A stretch of 64,000 bases of DNA from Neoarius graeffei (lineage: Eukaryota > Chordata > Actinopteri > Siluriformes > Ariidae). This document shows, in pieces, positions 36,285 through 46,348 of this stretch; within the stretch, counting starts at the first letter, position 1, and each line of letters begins with the position of its first letter. The DNA lies in assembly GCF_027579695.1 (NCBI RefSeq), contig NC_083572.1:10760915-10824914 (forward strand). The letters run 5' to 3'. The notes below the pieces were generated by a model. It did no database searches, was not told the origin of the DNA, and was given only the letters and a program-made list of their open reading frames with translations. The position numbers were made by a program, and so were the translations under genes.

Positions 36285-38262
36285 AACAAGAAGTTACTGA
36301 TCTCTATTGTTCCTAATGACCAATCACTGATGACTATATTTCCCAACAGGGAATCACTGGTCATCATTGTTCCCGATGAACAATCACTGATCAAATTTGT
36401 TCCCAATGAACAATTCTTGATCACTATTGTTCCAAAGGACCAACCACTGATCACAATTGTTCCCAATGACCAATTGCTGCTTGTGATCATTCCAACTCAC
36501 CAAAAAATCACTGATCACCATTGTTACCTCCAACCAATCACTGATCACCATTTCTCCCACCCACCAATCACTGATCGCCACTGTTCCCACCAACCAATTA
36601 CTTGACCACCACTGTCACCACCAACCAATCACTGAACACCATTGTTCCCACTCAGCAATCACTGATTGCCACTTTTCCCACCAAACAACTACTGACCACC
36701 ATTGTTCCCACCAACCAATCACTGATAACCACTGTCACCACCAATCAATCACTGATCACCATTGTCACCACCAACCAATCACTGATCACCACTGTTCCCA
36801 CCAACCAATCACTGATCGCCACTATCACCACCAACCAATCACTGATCACCATTGTTCCCACCAACCAATCACTGATAACCACTGTCACCACCAATCAATC
36901 ACTGATCACCATTGTCACCATCAACCAATCACTGATCACCACTGTTCCCATCAACCAATCACTGATCGCCACTATCACCACCAACCAATCACTGATCACC
37001 ATTGTCACCACCAACCAATCACTGATCACCATTGTCACCACCAACCAATCATTGATCACCACTGTTCCCACCAACCAATTACTTGACCACCATTGTTCCC
37101 ACCAACCAATTACTTGACCACCATTGTTCCCACCAACCAATTACTTGACCACCATTGTTCCCACCAACCAATCACTGATCACCATTGTCACCACCAAACA
37201 ATTACTGACCACCACTGTTCCCACCAACCAATTACTTGATCACCATTGTTCCCACCAGCCAGTCACTGATCACCATTGTCACCACCAAACAATTACTGAC
37301 CATGATTGTTCCTACCAACCAATCACTGATCGCCATTGTTCCCACAACCAATCACTGGTCACCATTGTTCCCACCAACCAATCACTGATCACCACTGTTC
37401 CCACTAATCAATTACTGATCACCATTATCACCACCAACCAATCACTGGTCACCATTGTTCCCACTAACCAATTACTTGACCACCATTGTTCCCACCAACC
37501 AATCACTGATCACCATTGTCACCACCAAACAATCACTGATCACCATTGTTCCCACCAACCAATCACTGATTACCATTGTTCCCACCAACCAATCACTGAT
37601 CGCCATTGTCACCACCAAACAATCACTGATCACCATTGTCACCACCAAACAATCACTGATCACCATTGTTCCCACCAACCAATCACTGATTACCATTGTT
37701 CCCACCAACCAATCACTGATCACCATTGTCACCACCAAACAATCACTGATCACCATTGTCACCACCAAACAATCACTGATCACCATTGTTCCCTCCAACC
37801 AATCACTGGTCACCATTGTTCCCACCAACCAATCACTGGTCAGCATTGTTCCCACCAATCAATCACTGATCACCACTGTTCTCACCAACCAATCACTGAT
37901 CACCGCTGTTCCCACCAATCAATTACTGATCACCATTATCACCACCAACCAATCACTGGTCACCATTGTTCCCACCAACCAGTCACTGATCACCATTGTC
38001 ACCACCAACCAATGACTGACCACGATTGTTCCCGCCAACCAATCACTGATCACCATTGTTCCCACCAACCAATCACTGGTCACCATTGTTCCCACCAACC
38101 AATCACTTGTTAGCATTGTTCCCACCAATCAATCACTGATCACCACTGTTCCCACCAACCAATCCCTGATCACTGCTGTTCCCACCAATCAATTACTGAT
38201 CACCATTGTCACCACCAACCAATCACTGATCACCATTGTTCCCACCAACCAGTCACTGATAA
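36285..38262 (+). repeat. 30-bp minisatellite array, about 65 units
   Basis: The unit is 30 bp, built from CCAACCAATCACTGATCACC joined to ATTGTTCCCA or ATTGTCACCA. The period is a multiple of 3, so several frames stay open for up to 329 codons without encoding a real protein. Units nearest the left edge are the most diverged. The centre is near-identical and shows higher-order periods: 150 bp near 36721-36990 and 120 bp near 37501-37790. Nearly every unit has CCAAT and most have TGATCA. It lies in the host intron between exons 3 and 4. Confidence 0.95.
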
Positions 38263-38479
38263 CTTGTTTTTTTCCATCTGTTCTTTATTTTAACTTTTCT
38301 TGTCTACATTTGAAACTAGTAAAAGAAATGATTCCATCTATTACTATTTCCATTGCATCTATTCCCTGTTGACACTAGACTACTTTTGTCGGCATTTTTC
38401 AAAGAAATTACAGTGTTTTGCAAAACACTCATCTGTGGAGCAATGACCAAAGACTTTTCAATGAAAGGAGTCTGCTAAC

Positions 38480-38666
38480 CTGGATTATGAGCTGGCACAT
38501 ACTGATATGCTGATTCATGTTGCTTTTCAAGGCCTGCAGTAGGAAGCCCGGCCCCACTCTCACTCCCCATGCTGGAAGCTCGAGTCTTGGGATGAGACCC
38601 CCTGCACTCTGCCGGTGTGGCCTGAAGCTCTTCTAAGCTCTGACAGGTACTGCTTCCTCTCTTCTC
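38480..38666 (-). CDS. Host gene, exon 3 of those visible
   Basis: The acceptor is CTATTTTCAG|GAGAAG and the donor is AATCCAG|GTTAGC. The exon is 187 bp, entered at phase 0 and left with one base (G), matching exon 4. The encoded 62 residues begin EKRGSSTCQSLEELQATPAE and end ESAYQYVPAHNP. Composition is polar with several Ser/Thr. It matches no mobile element in the window, and both splice sites are good. No domain is recognised. Confidence 0.72.
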
Positions 38667-39544
38667 CTGAAAATAGAGCCAGCATTGCTGTGTCAGTATG
38701 TATGTTATCATTTGGCAAAATCAGCATTCAGAACTGCTAGACGAAAAGGTTCGGCATAGTAATTTTACTGAAAAATTATGACCATTACAATTGTTAATTC
38801 TCTACTTAGATGTGCAGTCAGCCATGGGTCATGACCTAGCCATATCATACCCCCATCAGCATTATGTAAAGATTGAGCCATATGGTAATCTGCATACCAA
38901 CTATGAGCCTTTGGGGTTTCCTGAAGGCAGTTTATGGCAAATTAAACACTGTTTTACAAAAGACCATATTGTTATTCGGTGCCTGTTCGCCTGACACCAA
39001 TACATCAGGATTTGAGCACTATTTTTCTTGCATTACAGTAGAAATGAACCTATAATGCATTTTTAAAGACCTTCCCGTTCTAACTGGGTCAAAATGCTAC
39101 ACCATTCGGCAATTCAACATTTAGATTAGATTAGATAAAACTTTATTGATCCCTTTGGGAGGGTTCCCTCAGGGAAATTAAGATTCCAGCAGCATCATTA
39201 CAGATAAACAGAGAAAAGAAATAGAGGAAAACTTTTAGATAAATTAAAATAAATTAAGCATTTACAAATGCAAATATAAAAAGAATAAGATATGGGGAAG
39301 AGAGGAAGGGGGGAGAGGAGGGGGGAGGAGGAAAAAAAATTGCACTTTATATTGCACATTATATTGCACATTGTCCGGTATTGCTTATTGTTAGGCTAGG
39401 CTACTGCTCCTTCCCGTCCTCTGTCCTCCTGTTACCCCTCCTCCCCCCCAGAGAGGAGTTGTACAGTCTGATGGCGTGAGGGACAAAGGAGTTTTTGAGT
39501 CTGTTCATCCTGCACTTGGAAAGGAGCATTCTGTCACTGAACAG

Positions 39545-41124
39545 CAGTGGCGGCTGGTAGTCTTTCAAACAGGGGAGGCTGGCCGGTTACGATATTTCCA
39601 GATTTTAAAAGAAAAAAGAAAAAACACATCAATTTTGCCCATACTCTTGCCTCTGATCTGGCTGATTGTTGGCAGGGTCACAAACTGTGAAATAACAGGT
39701 TCTTTTGGCCCATTAGCCTACTGTCCAATATACATGATGGTGGTGTTGGGGGGGAGGGGTAATATTTTAACATTTTATATTTTAAAATTGTGGCATGTTG
39801 TTTAAAAATTGATCATTATTGAAAGCAGCTCTTTGTCAGGAACCTCAGCAGTAACAGCAGAGTGTTCTGGAATAGGCACAAGCACTGACCTTGGGGAGCC
39901 AAACATAGAGCTGGGTGCCACACATTTCATTCAATGACACTTTCCCTATATTTTACTTATTTTGACTGAGAAATGTTTTATTGACAATTTTGATAACCCT
40001 TCACTTTTAATCCAGGTCTGTAGTGTGAAATGTTCTCGGCTGTGTTTTTGTTTAAAAAATGTTTTCCAAATTGTAGCTGTGTTTAATTCATATCCAGAAA
40101 AAAATATATTCCAATATAATATACTCAGCATAAACATTTTAAATAGATTCTATATTTTTGGTCCATCCATGACATATTACTAAAGTAGCCTATTTACTGT
40201 TGTTGATGTGGGTCACTTGCTGTTAGCCAATTCACTTTCTCGTACCAGGAGAGCTGAAAGGAACAAGTATTTATTCCCTACCTTTTTCACCAAGTCAATT
40301 TGAGGCGTTGGTCTACCCTGCTCTTTAATTTTAATTTTTTCCTTGAAAGGAAGACTGGCAAATGGCTTCGCCAAAATTAAATCAGCAATGCTCGGCATCC
40401 GTACGCAGCTTTCTTGCTAGCTGACTAGCCCCCTCAAGTTCAAGTTCAGTCACTCAAATAAACGAAATTTCTGGAACTAAGATAGCAAACTTGACAACAC
40501 TATATTTACACTTTATTTACAATGAAAATATATACAAACTAAAAAAGCTGGTAGAAACCGTATGTAATGAATGAAATCGAAATGTAAGCTGATCTCTTAC
40601 AATACACCACAGCACTTGCGAATGCGCATGGGACTGAACTGAAATTCACTGCTGCCTGTCTATATTTGAAATGAGCTGTCAATCAAAGAAAATATCCGGC
40701 CGCTTTCACCAATCACCAGTCTCCTCGCGGAAAGCTTTGCCATGTCCCTCCCACTATGAGGCTGGGAGTCCGTGGGAGTCCGTGGGCGGGCGTTTTCGCA
40801 GTATTTGTCCAATAATCGTCTTGCATTTTGATATTGAAAAGCGCATAGCTCCCAAATGCCATTGAAGTCCACTGAGGCTGGGCTGCATCACGCTGTCACG
40901 AGGGGGAAAAACTCACGCACACATTAGGCGAACTGGGGAAAATTATAACAGAATGATTTCGCACTGTAGTTGGGTTGAGCACATATATTTCTATGATTCT
41001 GGATCTGAAATAGCAATGTTATAAGGTCAGATATAACATAAGCCTAGCACAATTCATCCTACACGATGTTCGTCATTTTTAGAGGGGCTGAGCCTCCCTC
41101 GTTGTCTTAGAGCAATCGCCCATG
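39545..41124. mobile_element. Non-autonomous hAT transposon, 1580 bp
   Basis: A perfect 8-bp duplication CTGAACAG lies at 39537-39544 and 41125-41132. The ends are CAGTGGCGGCTGG and, inverted, CATGGGCGATTGC. The LINE frame resumes across it: NQRSLFS on the right side meets LFSDRMLLSK on the left side, with LFS duplicated by the target duplication. No transposase is recognised inside. Confidence 0.9.
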
Positions 41125-41132
41125 CTGAACAG

Positions 41133-42764
41133 GCTCCTCTGGTTGCTGATGACGGTGTGCAGAGGGTGACTGGCATCGTCCATGATGTTCAATAGTTTGT
41201 CCATAGACCTCTTCTCTGCCACTGTCACCAAAGAGTCCAGCTTCATGCCAACCACAGAGCTGGCTTGCCTGATCAGTTTGTCCAGCCTGGATGTGTCCTT
41301 CTTGGATGTGCTGCCCCCCCAGCACACCACAGTGTAAAACAGGACACTGGCCACCACAGACTGATAGAACATCCACAGGAGTTTCCTGCAGATGTTAAAG
41401 GACCGCAGCCTCCTAAGGAAGTATAGCCTGCTCTGTCCCTTCCTGTATAAGTGATTGGTGTTGCAAATCAGGTCCAGCTTGCTGTCCAGCCACAGCCCGA
41501 GGTACTTGTCGGAATCCACAGCCTCCACCTCGACTCCCTCGATCAGAACTGGTCATGACCTTGGTCTGGACCTCCCAAAGTCAATGACCAGCTCCTTGGT
41601 CTTTGAGGTGTTGAGCTGCAGATGGTTCTTGTTGCACCACACAGCAAAGTCCCTCACCAGGCTCCTATACTCCTCCTCTCTGTCATCACTGATACACCCA
41701 ACGATGGCTGTGTCATCGGCAAACTTCTGAATGTGACACAGCTCCGAGTTGTAGCAGAAGTCCGTGGTGTACAGGGTGAAGAGAAGAGGGGCCAGCACTG
41801 TGCCCTGGGGTGCTCCGGTGCTGCTAATCACAGTGTCAGATGTGATGTCCTTCAGCCTGACGTACTGTGGTCTGTCAGTGAGGTAGCTGGAGATCCAGGT
41901 GACCAGGCAGGGGTCCACTCGCATCCTGTTCAGTTTGTCCTGAAGCAATAGGGGCTGGATGGTGTTGAAGGCACTCGAGAAGTCCAAGAAGAGGATCCTC
42001 ACTGTGCCATTCCCCTTATCCAGATGCGAGTGGGCTCGGTGTAGCAGGTAGAGGATGGCGTCTTCCACACCAACACTTGCCTGGTACGCAAACTGCAGAC
42101 AGTCCTGGGCATGTTGTACCTGGGGTCTGAGGAGGCTGAGGAAGAGCCGCTCCAATGTCTTCATCAGATGTGAAGTGAGTGCCACCGGTTGGAAGTCGTT
42201 CAGCTCGCTGGGCCAATTCTTTTTGGGAACTGGAATGATACATGATGTCTTCCAGAGGGTGGGCACTCTCCCCAACTGCAGGCTAAGGTTGAAGATGCGC
42301 TGGAGTGGTTCACCCAGTTCAGCAGCACAGGTCTTCAGTAGTCGGGGACACACCTTGTCCGGGCCTGCTGCTTTCCTGGGGTGAAGCTTCCTCAGTTGAC
42401 CTCTGACCTGGTCTGCAGTAATGCATGGAGGAGTCTGTGTTGAGGTGGGGGAGGAGGGGGCTGCTGTGATGACTGGGGGGAGGTGTGTTGAGGGAAGAAG
42501 GAGAGATGGCTGCAGTGAGGGAGAGGGTGGGGGGGGGCGTGGGCTGGTTGAACCGATTGAAGAAGTCATTCAACTCATTCGCCCTCTCCACTGTCCCCTC
42601 AACGACTCTGGTCTTTGTATTGTGGCCTGTGATGGTTTTCACACCTTCCCAGACCCCCCTCATGCTGTTCTCCTTCAGCTTCTGCTCCACCTTTCTCCTG
42701 TAGCTGTCAGCTTCCCTCACGCAGCGTTTTCCCTCCTGCTGTGCTGCGTTCATTGCCTCCCTAT
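41133..42764 (-). pseudogene. LINE reverse transcriptase, frameshifted
   Basis: RT motifs in order are VRGQLRKLHPRKAAGPDKVC, LDFSSAFNTIQP, GAPQGTVLAPLLF, the catalytic FADDTAIVG and LNTSKTKELVIDF. After a frame break near 41550 the thumb continues with YLGLWLDSKLDL and LRSFNICRKLLWMFYQS. An endonuclease domain is not in the window. RT copies LINE RNA into the genome by target-primed reverse transcription. This copy is dead because of the frameshift and two insertions. Confidence 0.88.
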
Positions 42765-42847
42765 AGAAAGCGTGCACATGACGTCACGAGGTCACGTGAT
42801 ATTTGTTTATCTGCCATCTTGGACAGCAAGGCCGTGCATAGAACTTA

Positions 42848-43548
42848 GGCCAAGTTTACATTAGACCGTATCTGTCTCGTTTTCTTCGCGGATGCACTGT
42901 CCGTTTACATTAAACCACCTGGAAACGCCGGGAAACGGGAATCCGCCAGGGTCCACGTATTCAATCTAGATCGTGTCTGGTCCGGTGCTGTGTAAACATT
43001 GAGAATACGCGGATACGCTGTGCTGAGCTCTAGCTGGCGTCGTCATTGGACAACGTCACTGTGACATCCACCTTCCTGATTCACTGGCGTTGGTCATGTG
43101 ACGCGACTGCTGAAAAACGACGCGGACTTCCGCCTTGTATCACCTTTCATTAAAGAGTATAAAAGTATGAAAATACTGCAAATACTGATGCAAATACTGC
43201 TCATTGTGTAGTTATGATTGTCTTTAGGCTTGCCATCCTTCCACTTGCAAGTGGTAAGTGATATGCACTGGGATCACACACACAGCGACTCAGTCCCGAA
43301 TCATGGCTCATGCACTTCACTTGCGTGCTCTGTGAGCTGCGCAGGGCCGGAGTGCGCACCCTCCAGAGGGCACTCGCTGTTCAGGGCGGAGTGATTTGGA
43401 GCGCAGGATGCCTGCGGAGCTGAGCATATCCATGTATTGGTGTTGCTGTGTGCACGCGAATCGTGTATTGGTGTTGCTGTGTGCACACTAATCGTTTTAA
43501 AAACGTTAATCTGATGATCCGCTGATACGGTCTAATGTAAACTTGGCC
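42848..43548. mobile_element. PIF/Harbinger-type MITE, 701 bp
   Basis: The terminal repeats GGCCAAGTTTACATTAGACC and its continuation GTATC are perfectly inverted at the right end. They are flanked by TTA on both sides (42845-42847, 43549-43551), the 3-bp duplication typical of PIF/Harbinger. No transposase is present. It sits in the 5' leader of the THAP gene, just upstream of its ATG. Confidence 0.85.
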
Positions 43549-43599
43549 TTAGACGAACCTGTTCTAATTATCAAGTGTGTGGGAGTAGATCTTTTGAGA

Positions 43600-43781
43600 A
43601 TGGTTATATCTTGTTCAGCATTTGGTTGTACCAATAGACAGGGCCAAAAGGAGGGCCTGTCATTTTATAGATTCCCCGCAGACGAGGAGAGATGCGCAAA
43701 ATGGGTGTCCGCTGTGCGAAGAGAAAACTGGTATCCCAGTTCTACCAGCCGAATTTGTAGTGAACACTTCATATCAGATAG
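43600..43781 (+). CDS. THAP zinc-finger first exon (copy B), intact
   Basis: From the ATG at 43600 the frame reads MVISCSAFGCTNRQGQKEG, SFYRFPADEERCAKWVSAV and RICSEHFISD. The C2CH zinc ligands (C-x4-C and C-x2-H), the FYRFP and the tryptophan are all present, as expected for a THAP DNA-binding domain. The exon ends at GATAG|GTGTAA, so the AVPTIF box would lie in a second exon, which is missing. In the presumed full-length element this would be the transposase N-terminus. Here it can make only a lone THAP peptide unless spliced to something downstream. Confidence 0.65.
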
Positions 43782-44267
43782 GTGTAATCTTCTAATTCAA
43801 TACTCCTAGTACATCTGTTAAGTTGATTTTCGGATTGAATGATAACTGCATACTTAGAAACTAGACAGAACAGTGTTTGTGGCCATCAGTCCGCTTGATC
43901 TCTAACGTTTAAAATGGCTATGCCTAGCCCTACTACCCTGGCCTAGTCTATGACAATGTTTTATCTTTTTGGCTCATATATGCCTTTGAAAGGCCAATCC
44001 ATAGTAGGGATGGCGAAAACTAAAAAAAATCTTGACCGACCACCGAGCCTCATTAGCCGGTTAAAGTCGGTTAACCTATGAGTTTAAACAGGGATGCAAA
44101 CGGCGCGCCTTTTGGCGGATGCTGACTTTTTCACGGCTGAATCGTGCAGATCCGATTTTTTTTTTTTAGGGGGGGCGTTGGAGTGTCTGAATAATTTCAT
44201 CAGAGTAAATTCTGTATTAAAATTACTAAATAAGCAAATGCCGTTACAGTCCATGAAGCATAGGAAG

Positions 44268-44362
44268 TATGAGAAGAAAACAGTAAATCAGAAAGCTGCG
44301 CACGTTTTCGCGGAAGCTGCGCAAATGTGCGCAGCTTTCTGATTTACTGTTTTCTTCTCATA
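44268..44362. repeat. Perfect 36-bp inverted repeat with 23-bp loop
   Basis: The arms at 44268-44303 and 44327-44362 are exact reverse complements (TATGAGAAGAAAACAGTAAA and onward to GCTGCGCAC). The loop contains another AAGCTGCGCA that can pair with the right arm in a shifted register. The hairpin sits between the two convergent gene remnants of copy B, where the element's body is missing. Confidence 0.9.
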
Positions 44363-44448
44363 TCTGGAACTGAGTTTAGATTTCGAACATTCTTACGATA
44401 AAACATCCTGCATAGTCTCTTTATGATAAACATCTTAATGCCACTTAC

Positions 44449-44832
44449 CCGTGAGGTTATCAAGTAGACATTCTTCTTCGGAACCTTCCAGAGGTATAGT
44501 TGGGATACCCATCCCGCAACAAAATATTTATAAGCTTCCAGGCTCTTGTAAGCTTTGAGGGCTTTGCCAGTGTAACACGATTCACGATTAACAAGAAAAT
44601 TGTAAATGTCGTGGTAGGCCAGATCGGGCAAATCGCCGGCACCGCAGCTCCGACTTTCCCTGAACAAGGATTGCCGCAAGTCGTACGGATCTGCAATCCC
44701 CAACCTGGAACACTTTTCCATGTAACGCTGCCTCACGTCACCTTCAAGATGCTGAACAAACTTAGACAAGTAATCGCGCGATGTAGATGGGGTATTTTCC
44801 GAATTTTCTTGGGGATTACTCCCTGGATCCAT
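44449..44832 (-). CDS. First exon of the second gene of an ISL2EU-like transposon (copy B)
   Basis: The exon has 128 codons from MDPGSNPQENSENTPSTSRD to LITSR, ending at CGG|GTAAGT. It includes EGDVRQRYMEKCSRLGIADP, DIYNFLVNRESCYTGKALK and AYKSLEAYKYFVAGWVSQLY. I recall full-length relatives in fish as proteins with a SWIM zinc finger and a YqaJ-type nuclease fold; those exons are absent. The start lies about 80 bp inside the terminus, after CCGTCCAATATGGCGG, a YY1-like motif typical of TATA-less promoters. Confidence 0.6.
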
Positions 44833-45065
44833 TACGCTCGCGCAAAGTAAACAATCCTGATGCCGTCCAATATGGCGGAGTACACACATGCGGGTCACGT
44901 GACTGCACATCCTCTATCCCTGCTCCTGAAGGCGGCCTTCTTCCTGTTGAGGACAGCTTTGACTTCCTGTGTTACCCATGGCTTGTTATTAGGGTAAAAC
45001 CATACAGTCTTAGCGGGGGAGACCATGTCGTTGATTTCAATGTATCAATAATGATTTAAGGAGAA

Positions 45066-45069
45066 AAAA

Positions 45070-45100
<31 letters not shown>

Positions 45101-45101
45101 A
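45066..45101 (+). repeat. (AAAT)n microsatellite
   Basis: About nine AAAT units lie at the 5' edge of the minus-strand LINE. Confidence 0.95.
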
Positions 45102-45833
45102 AAGCAGCTATGGGAGCTACTGGGTCCATCTGATTCTCCGTGTTATGCAGCGGATATTAAATTAGCAGCAATTCAGTAAAAGGAAGATCATCAAAGCGAG
45201 CCTGAAGAAATGTGACAATCAGCATCACCACCTGGCTGATGTGCCCAAAAGCTCAAATAATAGACCAGTGTGAGAACACTGATTAGATAATTCAGTCATT
45301 ACACATGCACTGATTAGTTCATCAGGTACTAAAGCATGTAAATTCAGATTACTTGGGCAATTAAGAAATAGGACAATTAGAGTCTAAAGTGGTCTCCTTT
45401 GAGGACTTGAGAAGATGCTGCTGGACAGGTGTAACACAGGAACAATTTGCCGAACATTATAAAAAAAAAATTTAAATTAAAGTAAAAAAAATAAATTACT
45501 GATGAATGAAATAAACATGTAGATAAACATCTAATAATCAATTATTAAGGAAAGAGTCAGAAAAATGGTCATATAAATATTGTAATTATTTGTGATATTT
45601 ATTCCATGTAAAATTGTTTGTGTATGCTTATTTTTACATTTATTTACACATTTTTAAAAAAAAAATCATATTTTTTGAAATCATTGATCCATCAATTTGT
45701 GAGTCAACTTTTACAGCTTATCCACTGAATGAATGAATATATGTCATTGTAGACAATATTTTATTTGTTTGTTTGTTTGCTTGCGAGCTAGATCGAGCCC
45801 TTCATCCACCTGACAGTGTCTGTATCTGTATAC

Positions 45834-45968
45834 CTTGATGTCTCTGATAGCTAGCTGGTACACACTGTGGTCATCGAGACTGAGGTCATCAGGAAGTGCT
45901 GGAGAGGACGACTTGTCCGAGAGCTGCTCTGACATCAGAGAGGCCTGCTCCACCTCAGCCAATCGGAT
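45834..45968 (-). CDS. Host gene, exon 2 of those visible
   Basis: The acceptor is ATTTCCAAAG|ATCCG and the donor is ATCAAG|GTATAC. The exon is 135 bp, phase 0 at both ends. It encodes IRLAEVEQASLMSEQLSDKS, then PALPDDLSLDDHSVYQLAIR. The first half could be a short amphipathic helix; the middle is Ser/Asp-rich. No family is recognised. Its clean phase and position between exons 1 and 3 support a real exon. Confidence 0.72.
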
Positions 45969-46348
45969 CTTTGGAAATAAGAACATGTACAAGGCACAGA
46001 AAGAGAAGTCATATCCTGGAGAATCAGCAAAGTGTGTGAAAAGCAGATAAATCTGACAGCTCACAAGAGCTCACACATACAGATCTTTCTCTACAAACAA
46101 CAGGTTTTACTGAAGCATAGACCAAAGTACAGCAGTGAAACACATACGAATGGAGTCAAAACAAGTCAAACATGGTTGCATTTATAGACAAAAAAGTAAA
46201 CGGGATCTGAAAAGGATGGATATATTTCCATCTCAGAAGCATTGCATTTTATTTTATGTTTGCTTTACACTGGGGTTTTGAGCCCCGCTGTCATTGTAAC
46301 TTGATTTCACTTCCCTGTTTGTGTACTATATATAAATGATACCATTTA

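Larger units (their letters stand above)
42765..44913. mobile_element. ISL2EU-like transposon reduced to its two ends (copy B)
   Basis: It interrupts LINE sequence that would read CCTCCCTATCCCTGCTCC, leaving up to CTAT on both sides (42761-42764, 44914-44917). The duplication is thus 2-4 bp. The ends resemble each other inverted: GTGCA, then a CACGTGA E-box palindrome, then GCCATCTTGGACAGCA against GCCATATTGGACGGCA. A THAP exon reads inward from the left and a second-gene exon reads inward from the right. The central part is lost and replaced by a hairpin. A Harbinger-type MITE (42848-43548) has since inserted. Confidence 0.65.
39118..45060 (-). mobile_element. L2/Rex1-type LINE, split by two DNA transposons
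   Basis: The 3' end at 39118-39544 has an ATTAGATTAGAT tail and TTATTGATCCCTTTGGGAG on plus, as in fish L2/Rex1 elements. Coding sequence follows at 41133-42764 and the most N-terminal part at 44914-45060 (NNKPWVTQEVKAVLNRKKAA). Insertions at 39545-41124 and 42765-44913 separate the pieces. Removing each insertion and one duplication copy gives continuous LINE sequence at both joints. The 5' part is truncated near 45060, beside an (AAAT)n run. Confidence 0.88.

Noticed and set aside
37124-38113. A 329-codon open frame and a 186-codon frame, repetitive ITDHHCSHQP-like protein
   Set aside because: They are translations of the 30-bp minisatellite. The period is divisible by three, so frames stay open on both strands. 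No start context, splice sites or flanking exons support a gene.
36285-38262. CRISPR-like repeat array
   Set aside because: Units are contiguous 30-bp variants with no unique spacers, and the DNA is vertebrate.
41079-41132. The C-terminal GDCSKTTREAQPL of the LINE frame as genuine LINE protein
   Set aside because: It is encoded by the right end of the inserted hAT. The true continuation is on the far side of the insertion at 39544.
42055-42864. Plus-strand frames opposite the LINE reverse transcriptase
   Set aside because: They are shadows of the minus-strand RT, which has the FADD catalytic motif.
44344-44910. Reading the whole 188-codon minus-strand frame as one protein
   Set aside because: The part after LITSR lies beyond a strong GTAAGT donor and enters the hairpin. 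The part before MDPGS lies in the terminal repeat.
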